This document shows, in pieces, positions 44,001 to 53,133 of a DNA stretch of 64,000 nucleotides (its first letter is position 1; each line of letters opens with the position of its first letter). The notes under the pieces were generated by a model. The model did no database searches. It was given only the letters and a program-made list of their open reading frames with translations, and had not been told where the DNA came from. A program made the translations under genes and the position numbers. The stretch lies in NCBI GenBank assembly GCA_016866305.1, contig VGMX01000003.1, positions 87,282 to 151,281 on the forward strand. The letters are read 5' to 3'. The DNA is from Chlorobiota bacterium. GTDB lineage: Bacteria; Bacteroidota; Chlorobiia; Chlorobiales; Chlorobiaceae.

Positions 44001-45594
44001 TTCGGACAACCTTTCCGCGAAATTCCTCGAATACGTGCTGCCGTTCTTTGAAAACGCGAAGGGAATCATCCCGACAACCCTCACCATCGCAGGCAGAACA
44101 CCGAAACCGGACATTTACCTGACAAGCCGGCTGAGGGACACCCGCATCACGCTGGAACCGACGCAGGTAACCTATGTACTGAACGGCGAAGTCGAGGTCA
44201 ATCCCCGCCAGGTCGAATTGAAGGACATCGTCATCAGGGACATGCTGCAGGGCACCGGACGCATCAGCGGCGTGATCCGGCTCGTGCAGCTTGAACCGAA
44301 AACCCTTGCACTCGGCGCAAGCTGTTCAAAGCTGATGCTGTTCAACAAAAAAGACCGCAAGGATGAAACCTCTTTCGGCACCATCACCGGCACAACCCGC
44401 AACATCGGCCTGCACGGCGATTTGTCCTCACCGGTCGTCGAAGGGGAAATGCGGATTGACAACGCCGATTTCTCGCTTTACAGGACCGGTGCAAACGAGA
44501 GCGCGAAATATGTCGGTGCGGAGAAATTCATTGAATTCGTCCCGCGTTATCCGGCTGAAAACAGTAAAAATGGCACCGGAAACGGTTCTCCACAAAAGCC
44601 CGCCGAGTTCTATTATTCGCTGCTCGACATCCTCCAGATCCGGGAGCTGAAGCTCAGCAGTGTCGAACCGCTGAAATACACGGTTATTTTCGACCGGCTC
44701 AGGGGAGAAGAGCTTGAAGCGTCGATCGGAAATCTCTATCTGATCATCAACAAGAGCAACCAGCGATACCGTCTGTACGGCTCGGTCAATATCACCGATG
44801 GCAAGTACCGTTTTTCCAATACGAATTTCGATCTGGAAGACGGCGGCAAAATCACCTGGAACAATGCGGAAATCCGTGACGGGAGAATGGACAATCTCTA
44901 CGGCACCAGATATCTCAGCGTGAACGTGCGTCTGTTGCTCGCCATAACCGGCACGCTCAATGAACCCCGCGTGGGCATGGGCTATTACCTGAACGAACAG
45001 ATGCAGCCCTATGCGTCGCAGAGCATGATCGGAGGGCAGCCGAGCCAGATCGACCCCAATGCGGAAATCAACGTGCTTTCCATGCTGCTTTCGAAGCAGT
45101 GGTACGCACCTCCCGGCAGCACCGGGCAGTACGGCAGTATCGCGGTATCGAGCGCAGGACTTTCCACTGGAGCCGGGCTGGTCTCTTCCCAGCTTTCACG
45201 GATTGTGCAGAACATCGCCGGAGTGGAGAGCTTCAACGTCAATCTCGGTGTCGACAAAAAAGGCCAGCTCAGCGGACTCGACCTGTATTTTGCGGTCAAC
45301 ATTCCCGGCACCAACGGCAAGGTGCGCTTTGTGGGCACCGGAAGCAGTCCGGACATCAGGGACAAGGCGCTCTTCAATTATTACGGCACCTCGCAGAAAA
45401 TCGAATATCGGGTAACGCCGAAAGTGTACCTTGAAGCTTACCGTTCCTACGGCCAGCTTACCGGCGAGGCCTCGAACACCAACCTGCAGAGGCCTTCCGA
45501 AACCTGGGGAGCGAGCATCTCCTACCGCGAGCGTTTCCATTCCTGGGAGCAGTTCTGGAAACGCATCGCACCTTCATCGGATGAAAAAAAATAA
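41059..45594 (+). CDS. tamB: TamB-like translocation and assembly protein (DUF490)
   Basis: A 1511-residue protein with one N-terminal membrane anchor (about residues 8-33) followed by a long repetitive beta-helical periplasmic part and the conserved C-terminal DUF490 region (NVNLGVDKKGQLSGLDLYFAVN, GKVRFVGTGSSPDI, VTPKVYLEAYRSYGQLTGE). TamB and relatives (YhdP, YdbH) bridge the periplasm and carry lipids or help outer-membrane protein assembly with TamA. No TamA gene is adjacent. Two GTG starts are possible, at 41059 (GTGA overlap with rfaE2) or 41065 with GGAG seven bases upstream; 41065 is slightly better by spacing. Confidence 0.88.
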   Translation: MNVEKIRRYILLLLTGLSALILVLSIVAAVVLNSGVLDRYAREQLVLLFNKEFLGKLELREVRLNFPNRVVLIEPKIYEPGVAHPALSAREISSRFNFLMLLQPEIRRLSFRKISARNLQARIIERENGKRNIDIIFTSRKPDSSKAPLESFFCKKLVLENAAASWTENSAGTAPKSYRAENINLNISAFRIKKNLLSGVLEKGGFSLPSHAFSLREGSGKFHFSTSRSELLALKAKSGRSRAELSVSLDDFNIFAPGGSKNLLDRLAASRSFVNINTLDLHTSDLKTFQPGLLLPEGLYRIRGNARAAEGSLHLLDSRIVRGKSRLALKGELLHLKDRKSLSFKVACDSSTVEPEFFTSLLSGNPYGQAAAQFGAVTFLGTAEGSLKQAKASLTVLSGIGKLSTDAEAQGDLDKKIAWKGSFAIDDLEAYRFVEAAGRKSGKNLIRATGNFDGLSNGLKSLEKLALSAELKDSFWERQAISNGTLSIDYNRALLKTTVLLQNNAELLEAAGEIDWNNPKPGYKADGRIRKINLAKAFDAADFVTDLNGSFALKGEGFDPQSLNAGFAMRFEPSSINEFRLKDKSELAVAIAQREATSQVTVKSDFLDASIGGDYSLKQLMGALQLAAYGLTSEIRTRSLWNSALPVMESPPAPEPDKPFKVTYRIDVRDIAPLVLVFPVRDIELQGSVSGELSYRSGFCTLSSLMDITSFSSRSGPKLGNFNGTATMDCSRKGVAKAILQGKAANLAVAGIKSANILFDAAYEPGQLSATLDGDLPDQAWKIRSAFSARHSKGTYDFTLNRFSAGNSAGSWQVPSRSHILISSSSATFNRLAVTKGNQEVILDGLLSGTKPGTFECTLSNVDLGGFGRKSPAGTQPTLAGTLNGKLTVSGAPGRKTSTLTLAGSNIRYDKLVLGSVRCSARHSGNRLGFDFRSTAATASGQTSSIPVNTIEGNGSLPLLINYFPLQIRIPEQQSVSASFRSDNLSAKFLEYVLPFFENAKGIIPTTLTIAGRTPKPDIYLTSRLRDTRITLEPTQVTYVLNGEVEVNPRQVELKDIVIRDMLQGTGRISGVIRLVQLEPKTLALGASCSKLMLFNKKDRKDETSFGTITGTTRNIGLHGDLSSPVVEGEMRIDNADFSLYRTGANESAKYVGAEKFIEFVPRYPAENSKNGTGNGSPQKPAEFYYSLLDILQIRELKLSSVEPLKYTVIFDRLRGEELEASIGNLYLIINKSNQRYRLYGSVNITDGKYRFSNTNFDLEDGGKITWNNAEIRDGRMDNLYGTRYLSVNVRLLLAITGTLNEPRVGMGYYLNEQMQPYASQSMIGGQPSQIDPNAEINVLSMLLSKQWYAPPGSTGQYGSIAVSSAGLSTGAGLVSSQLSRIVQNIAGVESFNVNLGVDKKGQLSGLDLYFAVNIPGTNGKVRFVGTGSSPDIRDKALFNYYGTSQKIEYRVTPKVYLEAYRSYGQLTGEASNTNLQRPSETWGASISYRERFHSWEQFWKRIAPSSDEKK

Positions 45595-45654
45595 GTTGTT
45601 ACATTTTTATACATTACTCTGTACGGTCCTGTCAGTAACGAACAAAGAACGGCC

Positions 45655-46902
45655 TTGAAAGGGAAACGAATCATTCTCGGTGTCAGTGGCGGCATTGCCG
45701 CCTATAAAACCCCCCAGCTTGTCCGGCTCCTGAAAAAAGCCGGAGCAGATGTGCGGATCGCACTCACCGCTTCGGGAAGCCGCTTCGTCAGCGAACTTGC
45801 CCTTGCAACGGTTTCGGGAGAATCGGTCTGCCGGGAAATGTTCCCGCCTGCCGACCAGCCCGGCACCGATTTCACCCGGCACATTTCGCTGGGAGAGTGG
45901 GCGGACGCGCTGGTGATAGCTCCCGCAACGGCAAATACCCTTGCCCGTCTTGCCGTCGGCATGTGCGATGACATGCTCTCGGCGTGCTTCATTACCCTCA
46001 GGCCGCACAAACCGGTACTGATTTTTCCTGCAATGGATGGCCAGATGTACCGGTCACCGGCAGTGCAGCGCAACATTGCCACGCTTGCCGCCCAGGGATG
46101 CACCATCATCGAACCTGAAACCGGCGATCTTGCGTCGGGGCAGTGCGGAACCGGCAGGATGCCGGAACCGGAGATCATTGCCGGGCGGATCGGGGCAGCA
46201 CTGCAGAAAAGCGCAACCGGCTCTCCGCTCAGCGGCAGAACGGTGGTCGTTACCGCAGGACCGACCAGGGAGAAAATCGATGGTGTGCGCTTCATCTCGA
46301 ACTACTCATCAGGCAAGATGGGCTTTGCACTTGCCGAAGCGGCCAGAGAGCGCGGTGCGGAGGTAACGCTCATAACCGGACCGGTCAACCTGGAAACCCC
46401 CGGGGGTGTGGAACGTCTTGACGTTGAAAACGCTTGTGAAATGTATGAGGCCGCAAAGCCGTTCTACAGCACCTGTGCGGTATTTATCGCTGCAGCGGCG
46501 GTAGCCGATTATCGCCCCGAAACACCGCACGAAGGCAAGCTGAAAAAAAACAGCCCCGAAATGCAGTTGAAGCTGGTGCGAAATCCCGACATCCTCGCGG
46601 ATTTCGGCGCAAGAAAACGTCCGGGGCAGCTTGCGGTTGGATTTGCCCTCGAGACCGGTGAAGGGATTGCCTATGCCCGCTGCAAGCTGCAGGAAAAAAA
46701 TCTCGATCTCGTGGCATTCAATACGTTCGACAGGAAAACATCGGGCTTCGAGGTGGACACCAATGCACTTACCCTGATCGACAGGAACCACATGGAAACC
46801 GTCCTGCCCCTGATGCCGAAAAAAGAAGCTGCCCGGCGTCTTCTTGACCATGTCGAGCTGCTGATGGGCGATCCGGCGGCAAACATGACAACAGAAAAGT
46901 AG
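45655..46902 (+). CDS. coaBC: Bifunctional phosphopantothenoylcysteine decarboxylase/synthetase
   Basis: Catalyses two coenzyme A steps: CoaB joins phosphopantothenate to cysteine (CTP), CoaC decarboxylates it (FMN). N-terminal CoaC (about 1-185): GVSGGIAAYK, FTRHISLGEWADALVIAPATANTLARL with the catalytic His, and DLASGQCGTGRMPEP. The family's PAMN motif reads PAMDGQMY, as in other Bacteroidetes/Chlorobi proteins. C-terminal CoaB (about 195-415): VTAGPTREKIDGVRFISNYSSGKMG, and AVADYRPE. Starts with TTG at 45655. It ends two bases before the UDG gene. Confidence 0.95.
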   Translation: MKGKRIILGVSGGIAAYKTPQLVRLLKKAGADVRIALTASGSRFVSELALATVSGESVCREMFPPADQPGTDFTRHISLGEWADALVIAPATANTLARLAVGMCDDMLSACFITLRPHKPVLIFPAMDGQMYRSPAVQRNIATLAAQGCTIIEPETGDLASGQCGTGRMPEPEIIAGRIGAALQKSATGSPLSGRTVVVTAGPTREKIDGVRFISNYSSGKMGFALAEAARERGAEVTLITGPVNLETPGGVERLDVENACEMYEAAKPFYSTCAVFIAAAAVADYRPETPHEGKLKKNSPEMQLKLVRNPDILADFGARKRPGQLAVGFALETGEGIAYARCKLQEKNLDLVAFNTFDRKTSGFEVDTNALTLIDRNHMETVLPLMPKKEAARRLLDHVELLMGDPAANMTTEK

Positions 46903-46904
46903 AC

Positions 46905-47543
46905 ATGCAGGGCTTGTTATTCGAAGAAAATGAACCCGAGCCAAAGGCTGTAGAGGGGAAAAAACCGCTGTACGGCGATCTGCATGCGCTCTATGAAGAC
47001 TCGAAGGAGTGTACGAAGTGCCGGCTGGCGTCAACCCGCACCCGGTTCGTGTTCGGAGAGGGAAACCCCCGGGCACGCCTTGTCGTGATCGGCGAAGCAC
47101 CGGGCGCGGATGAAGATGCCCAGGGCCGTCCTTTTGTTGGACGCTCGGGACAGCTTCTCGATAAAATCCTGATGGCGGTGCAGTTCAGGCGTGAGGATGT
47201 CTTTATCTGCAATATTCTCAAGTGCCGGCCTCCCCAGAACCGCAATCCGCTGCAGGACGAGATTGACTGCTGTCTCCCCTGGCTGACGTCCCAGCTCGAC
47301 CTGATCAATCCCGACATGCTGCTGTTGCTCGGACGGGTAGCCGCCAATACGCTGCTCGACAACACCCTTTCCATGAGTGCGATGAGAGGGAAAATCATCC
47401 GCTGGAAACGGTTCGACTGTGTGGTCACCTACCATCCGGCGGCATTGCTGAGAAACCCCGACTGGAAACGGGGATGCTGGGAGGACGTCCAGATGATGCG
47501 CAGCCATTACGACATGCTGCAGAACACGGTGATCAACCCATGA
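46905..47543 (+). CDS. Family 4 uracil-DNA glycosylase (4Fe-4S)
   Basis: A 212-residue DNA repair enzyme removing uracil. Cysteine pattern for the iron-sulfur cluster: ECTKC (about residue 37) and CRPPQNRNPLQDEIDCCLPWL (about 122-142). Catalytic/uracil-binding features: VIGEAPGADEDAQGRPFVGRSGQLLD and the C-terminal TYHPAALLRNPDWKR. Unlike family 1 UDG it has the GEAPG loop of families 4/5. Sits between coaBC and dnaB; its stop overlaps the dnaB start (ATGA), which couples repair and replication genes. Confidence 0.92.
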   Translation: MQGLLFEENEPEPKAVEGKKPLYGDLHALYEDSKECTKCRLASTRTRFVFGEGNPRARLVVIGEAPGADEDAQGRPFVGRSGQLLDKILMAVQFRREDVFICNILKCRPPQNRNPLQDEIDCCLPWLTSQLDLINPDMLLLLGRVAANTLLDNTLSMSAMRGKIIRWKRFDCVVTYHPAALLRNPDWKRGCWEDVQMMRSHYDMLQNTVINP

Positions 47544-49081
47544 ACATGGCAAGAACAGCAGGAAAACAGAAATCCGAAGCCGTCGATTTCAGCAAGGATA
47601 TCGACTTCAGCAGGGAAAGCAGGGTTCCGCCCTACTCGACCGATATCGAGCAGGAGGTGCTGGCATGCATCCTGCTCGAGGAGGAACCCGTCGAACAGGT
47701 GATCCAGATTTTCGGAGAAAACGGCGCCGAGGTTTTCTATGAGCGGCGGCATCAGATCATTTTCACCTCCATGATGCAGCTCTATCACAAACGGCAGGCC
47801 ATCGACCTCATCACGGTGAGCGAGGAGCTGCTGAAAATGAACGAACTGGAACCGGTCGGCGGCAGGCATTATCTTGCGGAGCTTTCCGGTAAAGTGATCA
47901 GTGCGGCGAACGTGGAATACTATGCGCGTCTTGCCAAGGAAAAATATCTGTACCGGAGGATGATCTCCATATCGGCAAAGATATCCTCTGCGGCATACAG
48001 CTCTTCGATGGATATTTTCGATCTGGTGGAACATGCTTCCCAGCAATTTTTCAATATCTCCCAGGCCGGCATTAAAAAGAAGGCCTCCCCGATCAAGGAT
48101 CTCGTCAAGAACGGCATCCGTATTCTGGAGAATCTGCGCGCGTCGCAATCCTCCATAACCGGAGTGGGGTCGGGATTTTCCGAACTCGATCAGCTCACCG
48201 CGGGCTTTCAGCCATCCGACATGATCATCATAGCGGCAAGGCCTTCTGCCGGGAAAACCGCCTTCTCCCTTGCCCTCGCGCGCAATGCCTCCGTGGATTT
48301 CAATACGCCCGTGCTGTTTTTCAGCCTTGAAATGGCCGAAGTGCAGCTTGCCATAAGGCTCATGTGCGCCGAAGCCTACGTGGAGTCGCAGCTCGTCAGG
48401 ACCGGCCGCATCACCCCGGAGATGATGGGACGGATCATCAACAGCATGGACAAGCTGAACGACGCAAAAATGTTCATCGACGATACGCCCGGTATCTCCA
48501 TCATGGAGCTTTCGGCAAAAACCCGGAGGATGAAACAGGAGCACAATATCGGCATGGTTGTCGTCGACTACCTGCAGCTGGTCACTCCGGTCAGGGACGG
48601 CAAATCCAACCGTGAACAGGAAATAGCGCAGATATCCCGTTCACTCAAGGCACTTGCCAAGGAGCTGAACATTCCGGTTATCGCCCTTGCCCAGTTGAAC
48701 CGGTCGGTCGAGCAGCGTTCCGGAGACCGGCGTCCGCAACTGAGCGATCTCAGGGAGTCCGGATCGATCGAGCAGGATGCCGACGTGGTGATGTTCCTTT
48801 CCCGCCCGGAAATGTACGGCAAGGAGACTTTCGAGGACGGATCATCGACGAAAAACATCGTCGAGATCGTGATCGGCAAGCAGAGAAACGGCCCGATCGG
48901 TGACATTCGCCTGCTTTTCATGAAAAATTACGGACGCTTCCAGTCAACCGCAAATGTGTATATTTCAGGAGGTCAGGACGAGGGGTGCCAGGATGATCCC
49001 CAGCATGCGCTGCCCGAACCACCGGAATCGCGAAATATCCCTTCGGCCTCCTTCATCAACCAGGACGATGCACCCTTTTAA
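47540..49081 (+). CDS. dnaB: Replicative DNA helicase DnaB
   Basis: A 513-residue hexameric helicase that unwinds DNA at the fork. N-terminal DnaB domain: PPYSTDIEQEVLACILLEE, FYERRHQIIFTSMMQL. C-terminal RecA-like core: Walker A AARPSAGKTAFSLALA (about residue 235), Walker B VVVDYLQLV (about residue 340), and LAQLNRSVEQR. No intein interrupts it. I chose ATG 47540, which overlaps the UDG stop (ATGA); a longer frame inside the UDG gene is rejected. The ptsI gene begins nine bases downstream. Confidence 0.97.
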   Translation: MNMARTAGKQKSEAVDFSKDIDFSRESRVPPYSTDIEQEVLACILLEEEPVEQVIQIFGENGAEVFYERRHQIIFTSMMQLYHKRQAIDLITVSEELLKMNELEPVGGRHYLAELSGKVISAANVEYYARLAKEKYLYRRMISISAKISSAAYSSSMDIFDLVEHASQQFFNISQAGIKKKASPIKDLVKNGIRILENLRASQSSITGVGSGFSELDQLTAGFQPSDMIIIAARPSAGKTAFSLALARNASVDFNTPVLFFSLEMAEVQLAIRLMCAEAYVESQLVRTGRITPEMMGRIINSMDKLNDAKMFIDDTPGISIMELSAKTRRMKQEHNIGMVVVDYLQLVTPVRDGKSNREQEIAQISRSLKALAKELNIPVIALAQLNRSVEQRSGDRRPQLSDLRESGSIEQDADVVMFLSRPEMYGKETFEDGSSTKNIVEIVIGKQRNGPIGDIRLLFMKNYGRFQSTANVYISGGQDEGCQDDPQHALPEPPESRNIPSASFINQDDAPF

Positions 49082-49090
49082 CCAAGGCGT

Positions 49091-50893
49091 ATGAGTGAGC
49101 ACATAACCACACAGGCAGAGCCGAGCGCACAACCGGAAAAAGGGCGGAAGAAAAAAATCGTCGCATCGGGGCCTCCCCGGGAAGATTCCTTCCGCGGTAT
49201 CGGTGCATCGAGGGGAATTGCGATCGGAACCACCTACGCATTTGAAAAGGAGCAGTATGAACACGAAATCAAGACGCTGGAAGCCGGAAACGTCGATGAG
49301 GAGATCGAACGCTTTCTCGGTGCGCTGACCCGTTCCGAGAAGGAGCTGAAAAAAATTGAACGGGTTACGACGCGCAAACTCGGCAAGGGATATGCAAACC
49401 TTTTCGAAGCCCAGATCATGCTGATGCACGATCCGGTGCTTATCGACACCATTACCGGCCGCATCAGGGAGGAAAGAGTGACCGCCGCCCTCGCGGTCGA
49501 AGAAGAGTTCGGCCATTACTTTGAACAGTTCAGAAATTCCGAAGACCAGTTCTTCCAGGAACGCGCCTGCGATTTCAGGGACATCAAGGACAGGATCATC
49601 AGGAACCTGCATATCAGAAAACTGCACTCCTGGATACCTGAAGGCACCATCGTGGTTTCAGAGCATCTTTCGCCTGCCGACGTCATCCTGCTGAGCCGAA
49701 GCAACGTCAAGGGATTCGTCACCGATACCGGAGGAAAAACCTCCCATATCTCCCTGATCTGCAAATCGCTGAATATCCCGATAGTCGTCGGGCTCGGCAA
49801 CTTTTCGCAACTGGTAGCCACGGGAAACCAGATCATTATCGACGGCACCACCGGAACAGTGGTGGTCCATCCGACGGAAAAAACCATCGCACGCTACAGT
49901 AAAAAACGTGACGAAGAACTGCAGTTCGAAGCCGACGCATCCCTCACCGCAGATCAGCCCGCCTATACCCGCTGCGGGGTAAGGATATCGTTTTATTCCA
50001 ATATCGATTTCAAGGAGGAACTGGACGGGCTCGAAACATCGGGATCGGAAGGGGTTGGCCTTTTCAGGACCGAAAACCTCTTTATCGACGGAACCAAGGT
50101 ACCCAGAGAAACCGAACAGTTCAGCTACTACAGGGAGATGGCTGAAACCATAGCGCCGATGCCCCTTGTGATCCGGCTGTTCGACATCGGGGGAGACAAA
50201 CTGCTCTATTCGCCGGTACGGGAACCCAATCCCAATCTCGGCTGGAGAGGCATCAGAATTCTCATCGATGTTCCTGAAATCCTTGAAAACCAGCTCAGTG
50301 CGGTGCTTCGGGCAAATACACAGGGCAATATCCACATCCTGCTGCCCATGATCACCTCACTCGAGGAGATCGGCATCATCAAGACAACGCTTGACAAGCT
50401 CTGCGGTGAAATCGCCGGACAGAGTGGTCATGCCTGCGAAAAACCCTTTGTCGGGGCAATGATCGAAGTTCCGGCAGCCGTCGAAATTATCGAAGAGATA
50501 ACAGCATGCGTTGACTTCATCAGTATCGGGACAAACGACCTGACGCAGTATACCCTGGCCGTTGACCGGAACAATGTGATTGTTCAGGATCTGTTCGACA
50601 AATTTCATCCCGCGATCATGCGGCAACTGTACAGGATCATTTCCACGGCACAGAAAAACCGCTGTACCGCGTCGATTTGCGGCGACATGGCCTCAGATCC
50701 CATGGCCCTGCCGTTCCTGATCGGGTGCGGCCTGAGAAAATTCAGCGTTGTCAGCGCCGATATTCCGAAACTGAAAAAAATGGTGGCAACCGTCACGCTC
50801 GACCAAACGGAAGCCCTTGCCCTGGAATGCATCCGGCTTGATTCCGCTGAAAAAATAAAAGGCCGCCTGGAAGATTTCCTGGCGGCCCTGTAA
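49091..50893 (+). CDS. ptsI: Phosphoenolpyruvate-protein phosphotransferase (enzyme I)
   Basis: First enzyme of the PTS phosphorelay: takes phosphate from PEP and passes it to HPr. A 600-residue length is normal. N-terminal HPr-binding part, phospho-His in TGGKTSHISLIC (about residue 219), then the PEP/pyruvate barrel with EGVGLFRTENLF, GWRGIRI, GAMIEVPAAVEII and FISIGTNDLTQYTLAVDRNN (about residue 480). The N-terminal 25 residues are a charged extension. Only a stand-alone EIIA (7055-7525) accompanies it in this window, so the relay may be regulatory rather than for sugar uptake. Confidence 0.95.
   Translation: MSEHITTQAEPSAQPEKGRKKKIVASGPPREDSFRGIGASRGIAIGTTYAFEKEQYEHEIKTLEAGNVDEEIERFLGALTRSEKELKKIERVTTRKLGKGYANLFEAQIMLMHDPVLIDTITGRIREERVTAALAVEEEFGHYFEQFRNSEDQFFQERACDFRDIKDRIIRNLHIRKLHSWIPEGTIVVSEHLSPADVILLSRSNVKGFVTDTGGKTSHISLICKSLNIPIVVGLGNFSQLVATGNQIIIDGTTGTVVVHPTEKTIARYSKKRDEELQFEADASLTADQPAYTRCGVRISFYSNIDFKEELDGLETSGSEGVGLFRTENLFIDGTKVPRETEQFSYYREMAETIAPMPLVIRLFDIGGDKLLYSPVREPNPNLGWRGIRILIDVPEILENQLSAVLRANTQGNIHILLPMITSLEEIGIIKTTLDKLCGEIAGQSGHACEKPFVGAMIEVPAAVEIIEEITACVDFISIGTNDLTQYTLAVDRNNVIVQDLFDKFHPAIMRQLYRIISTAQKNRCTASICGDMASDPMALPFLIGCGLRKFSVVSADIPKLKKMVATVTLDQTEALALECIRLDSAEKIKGRLEDFLAAL
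50851..50887 (-). terminator. Terminator for ppiD lying inside the ptsI 3' end
   Basis: GGCCGCC (50861-50867) and GGCGGCC (50881-50887) form a stem, extended by a GG/CC pair past one mismatch. On the minus strand it is followed by TTTTATTTTTTC. It therefore serves the convergent ppiD gene although it occupies the last codons of ptsI. Confidence 0.6.
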
Positions 50894-50919
50894 CGTTTCC
50901 CGTCCGGCATCCCGAAGCC

Positions 50920-53025
50920 TTACGGACGGAAATCCTCGATTTTCGCGTTCTTGCGCAATGTCACGAAATACTCGGCAAAGAACTGCTCCTGCTTTGCACG
51001 CATGAGGTTCGGGAGCACCCCTTTCTTCACCTCTTTCAGATCGACATCCTGCGACAGAACCCTTTTATCGAGCCTGACCAGCGCATACCCACCCATGGTC
51101 TTGACCGGAGCGGACAGGACACCGGTCTTCATCCCGGACATTGCTTCGACAAGCGGACGATCAATGCCGTAACCCGGGATATAGCCGTCCGTCCAGCGGA
51201 TATCGTCCGCCTTGACCATACCGAAAGCCTTGTTGGACGCAGCAATCGATTCAAGTGAAGCTGCGGGTTTTGCGGCAATGCCGGCAAGAATTTTCTCGAG
51301 CGCCTGCTCCTTCTTTTCACGCAACAGTTCAGCAGTGATGCGTTTTTTCAGTTCGTCGTCAAGCTGCCGGAATCCGGTATCGTTCCTGCCGGTCAGCCGC
51401 ATCACAAAAAACCCTTTATCGGTTTCGAGAACATCGGAAAGATCCCCTTCGGAAGCCTTGAAGGCAAAAGCGGAAATCTTGTCGTTATAGCCGATAAAGG
51501 CAATCGGGGTATGTTTTCCGAACTTGCCGGTTCTGGCTACGCGAAGTTTTTCCGAATCCGCACTCTTGTCGAAGCCCTGCTCCTTTGCCTGCATCTGGAA
51601 TGCCGTGGCAAGGCGTCTGGCGCCGTCAACGGTCTCGCTCGAAGGCCTGATCAGGCGGACCACCTCGGAACAGACAAGGGCGCTCTGGTCAAAACCGTTC
51701 ACCCTGATGATATGCAGGCCGAATTTCGTCTGTACCGGTCTGGTAAGCGATCCGGGGCGTGCGCTGAACACCGCTTCGGAAAATTCGGGAACAACACTTT
51801 TCCTGTCGAACCAGCCCAGATCGCCTCCGCGCACCGAACTGCCGGGGTCCTGCGAATATTGCCTTGCAAGCGTTTCGAAGGGCACGCCCTCCTGAAGCTT
51901 CTTGTAGATCATCACCATTCGTGCACGCACATTGGCGACATCCTCCCTGCTTGCAGGATTGAAACGCAGCAGAATATGCGATGCCCTCGCAACCGGCTCC
52001 CCGGTCGTGAGTTTTTTGACTTTCAGCATCCGGTAATACCCGTTATCGGCAACCGGGCCGATAATGGTTCCCGGCTTTGCATTGGCCGGGCTGAAAACCA
52101 CCGCGCCTGCAGCGGGAGAAAAATCCGCGCGGCTGTACTGAACATTGATACCGGAAGGCCTGTCGCTCTGCACCTTCACATAATCGCTGTCATTCGGGGC
52201 GGCGCTGAACTCGGAACGCATGGCTTCAAGCTCACTTCGCACAGCGCTGCTGTCCTTTGCCGAAGGAACCAGCGGGAAAAACACATAATCGGCTTTTCTT
52301 GTGGGGGCCTGCTTGAGCTGTTCCTTGTGGCTGTCGTAATACTTCTGCACCTCATCCGGCTTTACGGCAAATTTACTGTCATCGCCGGCGAAATCAAGGG
52401 GAACAGGAATGAAGGACGCCGAGAATCTGGTGTACTCCCTCCTGACGACGGCTTCGAGCTCCCGGTCCGTGACCGGCACCATGGTCTGCAAAGCCCGGAT
52501 AAGCTTGTTCACTTTCAGCTCGCGACGAACGATATCCTCGACCTGGAGCCACATCTCCTTGTTATTCGGGTCACGCCGGGCGGCATCGAGCTTCTGGCGG
52601 TCGATGGTTCCGGTAGCAGGATTGACGAAATTCTGCCGGATGATCATGGGCGGATTGTCGCTGTCGAGCGCGGCAACAATCTCGTTATCATAAACGGCAA
52701 TTCCGAACTTTTCAAACTGCTCTTCAAGCAATGACTGATCGACAGCGATCTTCCATGCCTGCTCACGGATGCCGAGTTCAATTTCAGGTGTCATCTCCGC
52801 ACCGGGATTGCTCCTGCGGAAATTCTCCGAAAACTCCTTGTAGATCTCTTCATACTTCGCACTCGATATCTCTTTTCCGTTCACCTTGCCTGCGGCACCG
52901 CCTGTTTTTCCGGAAAAACCGGAAAAATTCATTCCCCATTCGAAAACAATCAGGGCAAGGAATGCCGCGAGAAGAGCGTACAGAATAACATGCGTTTTAT
53001 CCCTCAAGCTGGACATAACAGCCAT
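50920..53025 (-). CDS. ppiD: PpiD-like periplasmic peptidyl-prolyl isomerase/chaperone
   Basis: A 701-residue inner-membrane-anchored chaperone. One N-terminal helix (about residues 12-32, ILYALLAAFLALIVFEW), a SurA_N-like region (about 40-200), a parvulin domain (ASHILLRFNP ... GGDLGWFDRKSVVPEFSEAVF, about 355-460) and a C-terminal SurA_N-like tail. PpiD helps folding of exported proteins near the Sec translocon. The start ATG at 53025 follows GAGGTGA. It is convergent with ptsI. It lies 108 bases after pcm on the same strand, possibly one transcript. Confidence 0.9.
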   Translation of the reverse strand: MAVMSSLRDKTHVILYALLAAFLALIVFEWGMNFSGFSGKTGGAAGKVNGKEISSAKYEEIYKEFSENFRRSNPGAEMTPEIELGIREQAWKIAVDQSLLEEQFEKFGIAVYDNEIVAALDSDNPPMIIRQNFVNPATGTIDRQKLDAARRDPNNKEMWLQVEDIVRRELKVNKLIRALQTMVPVTDRELEAVVRREYTRFSASFIPVPLDFAGDDSKFAVKPDEVQKYYDSHKEQLKQAPTRKADYVFFPLVPSAKDSSAVRSELEAMRSEFSAAPNDSDYVKVQSDRPSGINVQYSRADFSPAAGAVVFSPANAKPGTIIGPVADNGYYRMLKVKKLTTGEPVARASHILLRFNPASREDVANVRARMVMIYKKLQEGVPFETLARQYSQDPGSSVRGGDLGWFDRKSVVPEFSEAVFSARPGSLTRPVQTKFGLHIIRVNGFDQSALVCSEVVRLIRPSSETVDGARRLATAFQMQAKEQGFDKSADSEKLRVARTGKFGKHTPIAFIGYNDKISAFAFKASEGDLSDVLETDKGFFVMRLTGRNDTGFRQLDDELKKRITAELLREKKEQALEKILAGIAAKPAASLESIAASNKAFGMVKADDIRWTDGYIPGYGIDRPLVEAMSGMKTGVLSAPVKTMGGYALVRLDKRVLSQDVDLKEVKKGVLPNLMRAKQEQFFAEYFVTLRKNAKIEDFRP

Positions 53026-53133
53026 AACTCATCACCTCTTGAATAATATTTGATTAAAAAACCGGACAACCGGACATCTCCCTGCAGTTTATCTGCTCGA
53101 GCCGGCTGGTGTACAAATTAACAGAGAAGCGTT

